8,270 bases of DNA, from positions 1-8,270 of the forward strand of contig JAITWN010000041.1 in NCBI GenBank assembly GCA_031285245.1, read 5' to 3'. The notes under the pieces are model-generated. The model searched no databases and was not told the DNA's origin. It saw nothing but the letters and a program-made list of their open reading frames with translations. The position numbers and the translations under genes were made by a program. This document shows positions 1 to 6,607 of the stretch, in pieces (the stretch's first letter is position 1; every line of letters begins with the position of its first letter). The DNA is from Chromatiales bacterium. GTDB lineage: Bacteria > Pseudomonadota > Gammaproteobacteria > SZUA-140.

Positions 1-72
1 GGTGTCTGGTGGAGTTTTTCAGGACCGTTGGCGCGCAGCAGCTCCGCGTCCTGAAAAATTCCACCAGGCGCC
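1..72. repeat. Long imperfect inverted repeat, REP/MITE-like or structured 3' region
   Basis: The arms at 6-25 and 48-67 are 20 nt each and complementary at 19 of 20 positions; the exception is G14/T59, which is a G.U pair in plus-strand RNA. Pairing continues outward to 1 and 72 with two more G.U pairs, giving a stem of about 25 bp around a 22-nt loop (26-47). It lies just past the end of hisZ. Neither strand has a T-run after the stem, so it does not look like a standard intrinsic terminator. It could be one copy of a dispersed palindromic element or a transcript-stabilising or processing structure. The left side is cut by the window edge, so its full extent is unknown. Confidence 0.6.
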
Positions 73-106
73 GCCGGCCACTGCACTCGGGGACAGAAGA
101 AAAGCA

Positions 107-1318
107 CTAAACCCCAGCTGCCATCACGGTCCACTTGCCGTCGCGGCGCTCGATGCGGCGGTCGCAATCAAGTTCGGTAAGGTCTATAGGCTGGCCTGGC
201 AAGGTGTAGATGACGCGTTCACCGTCGGCGCGCAAACGGCGGATCAGTTTGCGCAGCTCATCGTCTTCGCTCCAAGGCGGCGCGAGAATAGCTTTGGCGC
301 GTGGGGCCTGAATGCGGCCAAGCGCGAGCAGCGTCTTGAGGTCGGTGCTGAAACCAGTCGCCGGGCGGGCGCGACCGAAAAGATGACCGATGTCATCGTA
401 ACGCCCACCGCGGGCAATCTCACGACCATGCCCAGGTACAAAAGCGGCGAATACTACGCCTGACTGGTAGCGATAACCACGCAGCTCGGCAAGATCGTAA
501 TGCAGCGCGATGGTCGCGAGCTGACACTGCGTCGCTTCGGCCACCTGATGCAACGAGTCAAGCGCGGCGGCGACTTCGCGCCCTGCGCCGCGCAGTTGTG
601 CGCGCGCTTCATCGAGCACGCCCTCATTGCCGTTCAGTTCCACCAGCGCGATCAAACGCCGTCGACTCGCATCATCGACCGCGAGGCTGGCGAGATAGGA
701 TTCGATTTCCGGTTTAGCCTTGCGCTGTAGCGCATTGAACAGCGTGGATTCCTGAGCAGCATCAAGACCCGCTTCGCGCGCGAGCACGCGGAAGATGCCG
801 ACATGACCGAGATCGATGTGGAAATGATCGAGCCCGGCGACACGCAGCGTGCGCACCATCAGTCGCAGCACTTCGATATCGCTTTCGATACCGGCATGAC
901 CATACAGCTCTCCGCCTACCTGTAGCGGATTGCGCGAGCTCGCAAAGCCATGGCGCCGCGTGCGCACTACCGAATCGAGATAACACAAGCGCTGCGGCCC
1001 TTGACGCATCAGATGATGGGAGTCGATGCGCGCGGCTTGAGGGGTGATGTCAGCACGCAGACCAAGCAGACGTCCGGTGGACTGATCGATGAGCTTGAAG
1101 GTTTCGAGATCGAGATCATTACCGGTGCCAACCAGCAGCGATTCGATGTATTCGATCAGCGGCGGGATGACGAGCTCGTAACCCCAGCTGAAAAACATGT
1201 CGAGAAGTTCGCGGCGCAACCGCTCCAGCGCTTCTGCCTCGGGCGGCAGAAATTCATCTACCGCCTCTGGCAACAGCCAGCGATTACCCATTGCGTTGAG
1301 ACTAGCGTCACCCTTCAT
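107..1318 (-). CDS. hisZ: ATP phosphoribosyltransferase regulatory subunit HisZ
   Basis: HisZ is a catalytically inactive paralogue of histidyl-tRNA synthetase. It assembles with the short form of HisG to make the first enzyme of histidine biosynthesis and confers histidine feedback; it acts in the cytoplasm. The 403-residue product shows the N-terminal WLLPEAVDEFLPPEAE segment, the class II synthetase-like RADITPQAAR (residues 88-97), LRGYRYQSGVVF (279-290) and IARGGRYDDIG (301-311). The C-terminal part after about residue 335 is short, as expected for HisZ rather than a full HisRS. Met10 (ATG at 1291) lines up better with the homologue start I recall and would give 394 residues; neither start has a convincing ribosome-binding site. 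It lies 51 bp downstream of hflC, on the same strand. It implies a short-form hisG elsewhere in the genome. Synteny predicts purA next, beyond position 1. Confidence 0.95.
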   Translation of the reverse strand: MKGDASLNAMGNRWLLPEAVDEFLPPEAEALERLRRELLDMFFSWGYELVIPPLIEYIESLLVGTGNDLDLETFKLIDQSTGRLLGLRADITPQAARIDSHHLMRQGPQRLCYLDSVVRTRRHGFASSRNPLQVGGELYGHAGIESDIEVLRLMVRTLRVAGLDHFHIDLGHVGIFRVLAREAGLDAAQESTLFNALQRKAKPEIESYLASLAVDDASRRRLIALVELNGNEGVLDEARAQLRGAGREVAAALDSLHQVAEATQCQLATIALHYDLAELRGYRYQSGVVFAAFVPGHGREIARGGRYDDIGHLFGRARPATGFSTDLKTLLALGRIQAPRAKAILAPPWSEDDELRKLIRRLRADGERVIYTLPGQPIDLTELDCDRRIERRDGKWTVMAAGV

Positions 1319-1338
1319 GATCGTGCTTGACGTGAACT

Positions 1339-1365
1339 GCCCGCAGGCCTTAGCAGCCCGCGGGC
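1339..1365 (-). other. Intercistronic hairpin between hflC and hisZ
   Basis: Arms 1339-1348 and 1356-1365 pair over 10 bp around a 7-nt loop. The single imperfect position (1345/1359) is a G.U pair in the minus-strand transcript and an A/C mismatch on the other strand, so the fold suits the operon mRNA. It fills most of the 51-bp gap between the hflC stop and the hisZ start. No T-run follows, so it is more likely an RNA processing, stability or pausing element than an intrinsic terminator. Confidence 0.5.
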
Positions 1366-1369
1366 GAGC

Positions 1370-2269
1370 TCAGCGCCCTGCCCCCTGCCCCTGACGATTG
1401 CTCTTGCCACCCGGATCGCGGAAATACTTGAAGAACTGGCTATCCGGTTGCAGCAGCAGCACATCGGAGCGCCCGGTAAACGACGCCCGGTAAGCGCTCA
1501 GACTGCGATAAAAAGAGAAGAACTCCGGATCATTGGAGAACGCTACGCGATAAATCTCGGCTGCGCGCTTATCGCCAGTACCACGCAGCTCTTCAGATTC
1601 GCGGTAAGCCTCAGCCAAAATGATGGTGCGCTGGCGATCGGCATCTGCACGAATGCGTTCTGCCGCTTCAGCACCACGTGAACGCAGATCGGTCGCGACG
1701 CGCACACGCTCTGCTTCCATACGGCGATATACCGATGCGCTGACATCTTCAGGCAGATCGACGCGCTTTAAACGCACATCGACGATCTCGATACCAAACT
1801 CCGCCGCTTGCGCGCCGGCGTTGACCAGCAGCACTTGCATAACGGCAGAACGCTCACCTGAAACCACTTCCTGCACCGTGCGCTTACCAAACTCAGCGCG
1901 CAGACCATCTTTGACGATCTGCGACAGCCGATCGCGCGCACGCGTTTCATCGCCACCCATGGCGGTGTAATAACGCCGCACGTCAGCGATGCGCCACTTC
2001 ACGAACGCATCAACGCGCAGGTTCTTCTTCTCTGCCGTGAGATAACGCTCGGCGGCAACGTCCATGGTCATAATGCGCGCATTGAAGTGGCGCACATTGT
2101 GAACCAACGGAATTTTGAAGTGCAGTCCAGGCTCATAATCCGAGCGCACGATTTCACCGAAGCGGAACAGGATCGCCTTCTCCCACTCCTTGACGGTGAA
2201 CATCGAGAACATGGCGAGCAGCACTACGACCGCTATCAGGATCAAGCTCAATGATCGCGCGCGTCCCAT
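1370..2269 (-). CDS. hflC: FtsH-associated SPFH membrane protein HflC
   Basis: HflC forms with HflK a large periplasm-facing cage of SPFH/prohibitin-type subunits around the membrane AAA protease FtsH, and modulates which membrane proteins are degraded. The 299-residue product has one N-terminal membrane anchor (about residues 6-24) with no cleavable signal. The SPFH domain follows (about 25-200; motifs include KAILFRFGEI and EPGLHFKIPLV), then an Ala/Glu/Arg-rich helical stretch (about 190-245) and the typical FFSFYRSLSAYRASF region. The ATG overlaps the hflK stop in a TAATG arrangement. It has a strong ribosome-binding site, GGGAGGT (2276-2282), 6 nt upstream and inside the hflK 3' end, which implies translational coupling and matched dosage. 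The length is close to the family norm and nothing looks broken. Confidence 0.97.
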   Translation of the reverse strand: MGRARSLSLILIAVVVLLAMFSMFTVKEWEKAILFRFGEIVRSDYEPGLHFKIPLVHNVRHFNARIMTMDVAAERYLTAEKKNLRVDAFVKWRIADVRRYYTAMGGDETRARDRLSQIVKDGLRAEFGKRTVQEVVSGERSAVMQVLLVNAGAQAAEFGIEIVDVRLKRVDLPEDVSASVYRRMEAERVRVATDLRSRGAEAAERIRADADRQRTIILAEAYRESEELRGTGDKRAAEIYRVAFSNDPEFFSFYRSLSAYRASFTGRSDVLLLQPDSQFFKYFRDPGGKSNRQGQGAGR

Positions 2270-3498
2270 TAGCGCACCTCCCGCTCACGCAAATTGGCCC
2301 GGGGCCGTTCCACTGGATTATCGAGGGCCATAGGTGATGGCGTGCTGGTAGCAGCGCCCGCTCGTGGCATTGCCGCGTTATCGTTCTGGCGCACAAGTTC
2401 ACCACTCATCAAACGATCGACAGGCAGCAGCAGCATGTTGCTGCCCTTGTCTACATCGACGATCACCTTACTCACATTCTTCATGATCGATTCGATGGTC
2501 TCGATGTAGAGACGATCACGCATGACAGCAGGCGCGCGATGATATTCCTGGACGATCTGCGTGAAGCGGCTGGCATCACCTTCGGCCTGCGCGATGACCT
2601 GCGCCTGATAGGCGTTTGCTTCCTCGATGGCGCGTGCAGCCTGGCCACGGGCACGCGGCAGAATATCGTTGGAGTAAGTTTCCGCCTCGTTGCGCAGACG
2701 TTCTTCGTCTTCACGCGCCTTCACCGCATCATCGAAAGCGTGCTGCACTTCTTCTGGTGGTTGCGCGTCCTGCATGTTGACGCTGGTGACCTGCAAACCC
2801 GCCTGATAATTGTCGAGAATCTGCTGAATCAATGTATTGACACGCGCCACCACTTCCGCGCGCCCTTCGGTGAGCACGAAATCCATGGTGCTCTTGCCAA
2901 TGATTTCGCGCAGCGCGCTTTCAGTCGCCTGCGCGAGGGTGAGATCAGGATCGAGCACGTTGAACAGATAATCCTTGGCATCTTTGATGCGGTATTGAAT
3001 CGCCAGCTTGATGTCGACGATATTTTCATCCTGGGTGAGCATCAGCGACTCGCCTGCCAAACCACGCGCGCCTTGCGTGTTGGTGCGATAACCGATTTCA
3101 GCGGTGCGAATCTGATCGACATTGATGACGTCAACCGAATCTATGGGATAAGGGATACGCCAATTCAGGCCAGGATCCGCTAAATGGTGAAAACTGCCGA
3201 AGCGCAGCACAACGCCCTGACTGCCTGCGTTGACGATATAAAAGCCTGATATCAACCACAGGCCAAGAATGACGACCACAATGGTGCTGATGCCAAAGGA
3301 CGCAGCGCGCCCCGGCCCGCGACCACCGCCGCTGCGATTAGCGCCACCGCGGCGCCCGCCAAACAGGCCGTTGAATTTTTCCTGCATCTTGCGCACGACC
3401 TCGTCGAGATCAGGCGGACCGCCCTGCTGCTGGCCATCGCCCTGACCGCTCCATGGATCCTTGCCACCGCGCGATCCGCCTGGCTCGTTCCAAGCCAT
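2269..3498 (-). CDS. hflK: FtsH-associated SPFH membrane protein HflK
   Basis: HflK is the partner of HflC in the complex that encloses and regulates FtsH. From the chosen start the product has 409 residues. It begins with a Gly/Gln-rich cytoplasmic tail (MAWNEPGG, then PPDLDEVVRKMQEKFNGLFGG), followed by one transmembrane helix (about 68-89) and the SPFH domain starting near GVVLRFGSFHHLADPGLNW. After that come the RPPEEV-like segment QPPEEVQHAFDDAVKARE, a long helical region, and RLYIETIESIMKNVSKVIVD before a variable tail. I chose ATG 3498 because MAWNEPGG matches the N-terminus of E. coli HflK. An in-frame ATG at 3537 would add 13 residues and lies 19 nt after the hflX stop; neither start has a clear ribosome-binding site. 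The 3' end overlaps hflC by one base. Confidence 0.96.
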   Translation of the reverse strand: MAWNEPGGSRGGKDPWSGQGDGQQQGGPPDLDEVVRKMQEKFNGLFGGRRGGANRSGGGRGPGRAASFGISTIVVVILGLWLISGFYIVNAGSQGVVLRFGSFHHLADPGLNWRIPYPIDSVDVINVDQIRTAEIGYRTNTQGARGLAGESLMLTQDENIVDIKLAIQYRIKDAKDYLFNVLDPDLTLAQATESALREIIGKSTMDFVLTEGRAEVVARVNTLIQQILDNYQAGLQVTSVNMQDAQPPEEVQHAFDDAVKAREDEERLRNEAETYSNDILPRARGQAARAIEEANAYQAQVIAQAEGDASRFTQIVQEYHRAPAVMRDRLYIETIESIMKNVSKVIVDVDKGSNMLLLPVDRLMSGELVRQNDNAAMPRAGAATSTPSPMALDNPVERPRANLREREVR

Positions 3499-3556
3499 CT
3501 GCTGCCCGGCTTTTTCAGCTTCGTGCAAAGGTTTCATCTGTCTGATTAATCTCGAT

Positions 3557-4972
3557 TCATCCGGTCGCCGATTTTAGGGTGCCGGCCGCTTCACCGCAAG
3601 CGACTCCGCTCGGTGCGCTCAAGTGACAACCTTCCTGACCACGCAGATAATCCACCATCGCGGGTGTGAGCACTGCATCGATCAACCATTCGCCCTGCTC
3701 GTTGGTCGATTCATGTTGCACCACCTTCCACTCGTGCAAACGCGCATGCAGCCTCCCTGCGCTCGGCGCAAGTCGCAACTGAACTACGGGCGAAGAATAA
3801 TAAGCGGGAAGCAATGCATCATCGCCCTCGCCAGCGTTCATCGCTTCTAGATTCATCGATAAATAATAGGAAACCGCTTCTCGCAACAGATCGACACCAC
3901 GCCCATCCTGAGCCGATAGCCACACACGTCGCGGCCTGCCCTCGGCATCGCGATCGATGCGCGGCTGATCGTCAGAACGCAAATCGATCTTGTTGTAGAC
4001 CTCGATCTGAGGAATATCGCCAGCGCCGATGTCGTGCAGAATGCGGTTGACCTCATCGACCTGGCTCGCGTGTTCCTCGTCGTGCGCATCGATGACGTGC
4101 AGTAACAGATCGGCTTGCAGCGTTTCTTCGAGCGTAGCGCGAAAAGCAGCCACTAGATCCGGCGGTAGATCACTGATGAAACCCACGGTATCTGCGAGCA
4201 CCACATCGGAAAGACCGGGCACATCGAAACGACGCAGCGTGGGATCAAGCGTTGCGAACAATTGGTCGGCTTGATAGACCCGAGCGCCGGTGAGGTAGTT
4301 GAACAGCGTGGATTTACCAGCGTTGGTATAGCCGACCAGAGATACCGCGTGCACATCCGCTTTGCGACGCGAACGCCGACTGAGTTCGCGATGTTTGCGC
4401 ACGCCTTCGATGCGTTTGTTGAGCTGGCGGATGCGATGCCCGATCAAGCGCCGGTCGGTTTCAAGCTGCGTCTCGCCCGGACCGCGCAAACCTATACCGC
4501 CCTTCTGGCGTTCAAGGTGAGACCAGCCGCGCACTAAGCGCGTCGCTAGATGTTTGAGCTGAGCCAGCTCCACTTGCAGCTTGCCCTCGAAGGTGCGGGC
4601 ACGCTGCGCGAAAATATCGAGAATGAGTCCGGTACGATCGAGCACGCGACATTTGAGCTCGCGCTCGAGGTTACGCTCCTGCACCGGGGAGAGGGGATGG
4701 TTGAACAGAACCACTTCTGCCTGCTTGTCCACCACCCCCTGCCGCAGTTCTTCGACCTTACCGGAACCAACGAAAAACTTAGGATCCGGACGATCGCGCG
4801 AACCGCCCACCATGGCTACCGGGGTAACTCCCGCGGACAGTGCAAGCTGATGGAACTCATCCCGATTCTCGGACCTCTTGCCCGAACGCAGATCCAGCTG
4901 TACGAGTATTACTCGTGTGCCGGTTTGCGGTCTTTCAAACAAGAGGGCGACATCCCCCACGCCGGGAGTCAA
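3557..4972 (-). CDS. hflX: Ribosome-associated GTPase HflX
   Basis: HflX is a TRAFAC-class GTPase that binds the 50S subunit and splits stalled or hibernating 70S ribosomes under stress, heat stress in particular. The 471-residue reading frame has the HflX N-terminal domain (DPKFFVGSGK at 64-73, LSPVQERNLERE at 94-105), the linker signature GGIGLRGPGETQLETDRR (158-175), then a complete G domain. In it G1 is GYTNAGKS (214-221), G3 DTVGF (261-265), G4 NKID (327-330) and G5 SAQDG (353-357). A C-terminal domain follows to 471. The start given is a TTG sharing TTGA with the hfq stop, consistent with coupling. A second in-frame TTG at 4942, about 10 nt after a GGGGG run, would give MFERPQTG, which matches the E. 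coli start better and yields 461 residues. Either way the initiation codon appears to be TTG. Confidence 0.97.
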   Translation of the reverse strand: MTPGVGDVALLFERPQTGTRVILVQLDLRSGKRSENRDEFHQLALSAGVTPVAMVGGSRDRPDPKFFVGSGKVEELRQGVVDKQAEVVLFNHPLSPVQERNLERELKCRVLDRTGLILDIFAQRARTFEGKLQVELAQLKHLATRLVRGWSHLERQKGGIGLRGPGETQLETDRRLIGHRIRQLNKRIEGVRKHRELSRRSRRKADVHAVSLVGYTNAGKSTLFNYLTGARVYQADQLFATLDPTLRRFDVPGLSDVVLADTVGFISDLPPDLVAAFRATLEETLQADLLLHVIDAHDEEHASQVDEVNRILHDIGAGDIPQIEVYNKIDLRSDDQPRIDRDAEGRPRRVWLSAQDGRGVDLLREAVSYYLSMNLEAMNAGEGDDALLPAYYSSPVVQLRLAPSAGRLHARLHEWKVVQHESTNEQGEWLIDAVLTPAMVDYLRGQEGCHLSAPSGVACGEAAGTLKSATG

Positions 4973-5211
4973 TCGCCACTATGCGCTTCATCCGACAGCG
5001 GCGTTTTGATATTGCGGGCGGGAACAATGGTGGAAATTGCGTGCTTGTAAACCATCTGGCTCACGGAATTCTTGAGCAGAACGACGAACTGATCGAAGGA
5101 TTCGATCTGCCCCTGCAACTTGATACCGTTGACGAGGTAGATCGATACCGGCACATGCTCCTTGCGAAGTGCATTCAAGAAGGGGTCCTGCAAGCTCTGC
5201 CCTTTGGCCAT
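4969..5211 (-). CDS. hfq: RNA chaperone Hfq
   Basis: Hfq is the hexameric Sm-like protein that binds U-rich sRNA ends and A-rich mRNA sites, promoting sRNA-mRNA pairing in post-transcriptional control. The 80-residue product has the near-invariant start MAKGQSLQDPFLNALR, the Sm1 strand region VPVSIYLVNGIKLQGQIESF and the Sm2 motif YKHAIS followed by IVPAR. The rim segment is RKEH where E. coli has RRER (residues 16-19). The C-terminal tail is short, about 15 residues after the Sm core against about 35 in E. coli, and ends in a small acidic cluster (DEAHSGD). The ribosome-binding site AAGGAG (5220-5225) sits 8 nt before the ATG. The gene follows miaA by about 100 bp and overlaps the hflX start. 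Confidence 0.98.
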   Translation of the reverse strand: MAKGQSLQDPFLNALRKEHVPVSIYLVNGIKLQGQIESFDQFVVLLKNSVSQMVYKHAISTIVPARNIKTPLSDEAHSGD

Positions 5212-5288
5212 TTCTAATTCTCCTTATTGTCGCCCTGTGCCGATCCGCTGATTCCAGAGCTCGAGGCCAGTCAGGCCCTCTTGCCCCG

Positions 5289-5319
5289 TAATGGAGCGAT
5301 TCTATCACTTCTATTCAAC
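5289..5319 (-). promoter_or_regulatory. Candidate heat-shock (sigma-32-like) promoter for hfq
   Basis: On the minus strand GTTGAAT (5319-5313) is followed after 16 nt by CTCCATTA (5296-5289). This resembles the RpoH consensus CTTGAA / CCCCATnT, with a spacer at the long end of the range. The -35 part overlaps the miaA stop codon. A sigma-70 -10-like TAGAAT (5304-5299) lies in the same stretch but has no good -35. E. coli hfq is known to have a heat-shock promoter near miaA, which supports the reading; the match itself is by eye. Confidence 0.4.
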
Positions 5320-6249
5320 GGTCGGATATCTGAGGGCGGTTGCTATGAATTTCAATACGTTGTCTACCAAACCTGGAGTCTCTACCGCAAATGTTGCAGG
5401 TACTGTTTCAGACCGCAGCCAATTCAACTGACGGCGAGCAAGCTGACGGGTTGCAGCAATTGCCGCACACACCGCCTGCTCGAGCGCCACTTGCCCTGTC
5501 ACGCATTGCCAAAGCTGACGGTAACCCACCGTTCGCAATGACGGCATCAACGGATCGAGATCACCGCGCCGATGCAAGGCCTCGACTTCGCCGAGTAGCC
5601 CTTGCTCCATCATACGGTGAAAGCGTTGCTCGATATTGCGGTGCAACGCCGCTCGGTCGGATGGCAGAACGTGGATTTTGACCGCGCTGAACGGCATCGG
5701 TTCAGCGCGCGCTGCATCTTGCAGCTCACTCATGGCGCAGCCGGTGAGTTCGAAAACTTCGAGCGCGCGCTGAATGCGCTGTGGATCATGCGGATGAATA
5801 CGCGCCGCCGCACGTGGATCGATGCTGGCAAGACGCGCATGCAGCGCCGGCCAGCCCTGTTCTTTTCCTTCAAGCTCAAGGCGAGCACGCAGTTCCGCAT
5901 CAGCCGCAGGCATCGCCGACAGCCCGCGCTCAAGCGCGCGGAAATAAAGCATCGTCCCGCCAACCAGCAGCGGCACGCGTCCAGCCGCTTGCACCTGCGC
6001 GATTTCATGCAGCGCATCTGCGCGAAAACGTGCCGCGGAATAAGGCTCGGCCGCATCGCAGATATCGATCAGCCGGTGAGGCGCTACGCGCCGCAGCGCC
6101 GCATCCGGCTTGGCGGTACCGATATCCATGCCTCGATATACCATCGCCGAATCGACACTGATGATTTCGCACGGCAAACGCCGCACGATCTCAAGCGCGA
6201 GATCGGTCTTGCCACTCGCCGTCGGACCCGTGAGAAAAATCACCGTCAC
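5311..6249 (-). CDS. miaA: tRNA dimethylallyltransferase MiaA
   Basis: MiaA transfers the dimethylallyl group from DMAPP to N6 of A37 in tRNAs that read UNN codons, the first step to ms2i6A, which stabilises codon-anticodon pairing. The product shows the P-loop GPTASGKT near the N-terminus, then ISVDSAMVYRGMDIGTAKP with the DSA substrate-binding motif, and LLVGGTMLYFRAL. Further on are HPHDPQRIQRALEV, SLRTVGYRQLWQ and the C-terminal ATRQLARRQLNWLR. I chose the GTG at 6249 (312 residues), because AGAGG sits 6 nt upstream and the P-loop then begins close to the N-terminus, as in homologues. A TTG at 6267 would add six residues but has no comparable ribosome-binding site. The gene follows tRNA-Ser on the same strand; mutL, its usual enterobacterial neighbour, is absent here. 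Confidence 0.97.
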   Translation of the reverse strand: MTVIFLTGPTASGKTDLALEIVRRLPCEIISVDSAMVYRGMDIGTAKPDAALRRVAPHRLIDICDAAEPYSAARFRADALHEIAQVQAAGRVPLLVGGTMLYFRALERGLSAMPAADAELRARLELEGKEQGWPALHARLASIDPRAAARIHPHDPQRIQRALEVFELTGCAMSELQDAARAEPMPFSAVKIHVLPSDRAALHRNIEQRFHRMMEQGLLGEVEALHRRGDLDPLMPSLRTVGYRQLWQCVTGQVALEQAVCAAIAATRQLARRQLNWLRSETVPATFAVETPGLVDNVLKFIATALRYPTVE

Positions 6250-6332
6250 GCTATCCCTCTGACGCAACAGCTCAGACCAGGAATCATGTTTGAACCCGAG
6301 GTGGATGAGACAACGAGCAGGAAAAAAACAGA

Positions 6333-6422
6333 TGGCGGTGGGTCAGGGATTCGAACCCTGGAAGGAGTTGCCCCCTTGCTAGTTTTCAAGACTAGTGCCT
6401 TCAACCGCTCGGCCAACCCACC
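6333..6422 (-). tRNA. tRNA-Ser, anticodon UGA
   Basis: The minus strand folds into a complete 90-nt class II tRNA. The acceptor stem GGTGGGT/ACCCACC is followed by discriminator G and an encoded CCA. The D-arm is closed by GCC/GGC. The anticodon stem is CTAGT/ACTAG around the loop CTTGAAA, with anticodon TGA at 6388-6386. The long variable arm AAGGGG/CTCCTT has a GCAA loop, typical of serine tRNAs, and the T-arm is CAGGG/CCCTG around TTCGAAT. It reads UCA and other UCN codons. A36-A37-A38 are all A, the MiaA recognition motif. After the CCA the sequence runs TCTG and then seven Ts (6328-6322), a possible termination site before miaA, though there is no dedicated hairpin. Confidence 0.97.
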
Positions 6423-6484
6423 TGATTTATTCCCGCATCCCCGCAGCGGTCTTGATGCCGGGGGACAGCTTGTCCGGGGCGCTC

Positions 6485-6513
6485 ATTCTACAATCAACGC
6501 GTCTGAAATAAAG
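6485..6513 (-). promoter_or_regulatory. Candidate promoter for tRNA-Ser(UGA)
   Basis: On the minus strand a -10-like TAGAAT (6490-6485, 5 of 6 to consensus) is followed by a GC-rich stretch, GAGCGCCCC. That type of discriminator is typical of stringently controlled stable-RNA promoters. The -35 position at 17 nt spacing (6513-6508, CTTTAT) is poor. A start near 6478 would give a leader of roughly 55 nt ahead of the mature tRNA. Confidence 0.35.
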
Positions 6514-6543
6514 GGCTTGACTGAAAACGGGCGGCCTGCGCCC

Positions 6544-6573
6544 TTGATCTCCTGCTGCTACGGCCTATATATT
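6544..6573 (+). promoter_or_regulatory. Candidate sigma-70 promoter for yccA
   Basis: TTGATC (6544-6549) and TATATT (6568-6573) are separated by 18 nt, giving 4 of 6 and 5 of 6 matches to the sigma-70 hexamers. The predicted start near 6580 leaves a leader of about 28 nt that contains the CAGGAG ribosome-binding site (6591-6596). This placement makes an in-frame TTG at 6572 an unlikely start, because it would fall inside the -10 element. Confidence 0.5.
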
Positions 6574-6587
6574 GAACAATATTCAAT
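6571..6587. promoter_or_regulatory. Palindrome at the yccA transcription start
   Basis: ATTGAA (6571-6576) and TTCAAT (6582-6587) form an inverted repeat around CAATA, and the flanking A/T at 6578/6580 also pairs. It overlaps the -10 element and the predicted start, the position expected for a repressor operator. It is short and AT-rich, so chance is possible. Confidence 0.3.
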
Positions 6588-6607
6588 CGACAGGAGTGCC
6601 AATCGAG

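Noticed and set aside
2539..3183. 214-codon plus-strand open frame opposite hflK
   Set aside because: hflK is well supported along its whole length. The antisense frame has no ribosome-binding site or known motif and reflects GC-rich codon periodicity.
6321..6332. Canonical terminator after tRNA-Ser
   Set aside because: There is a T7 run on the minus strand but no separate GC-rich hairpin between the CCA end and the run, so I list it only as a possible weak termination site.
6572..6607. Upstream in-frame TTG start for yccA (12 extra residues)
   Set aside because: The TTG overlaps the best -10 element and lacks a ribosome-binding site; ATG 6608 has CAGGAG upstream and gives the family length of 219.
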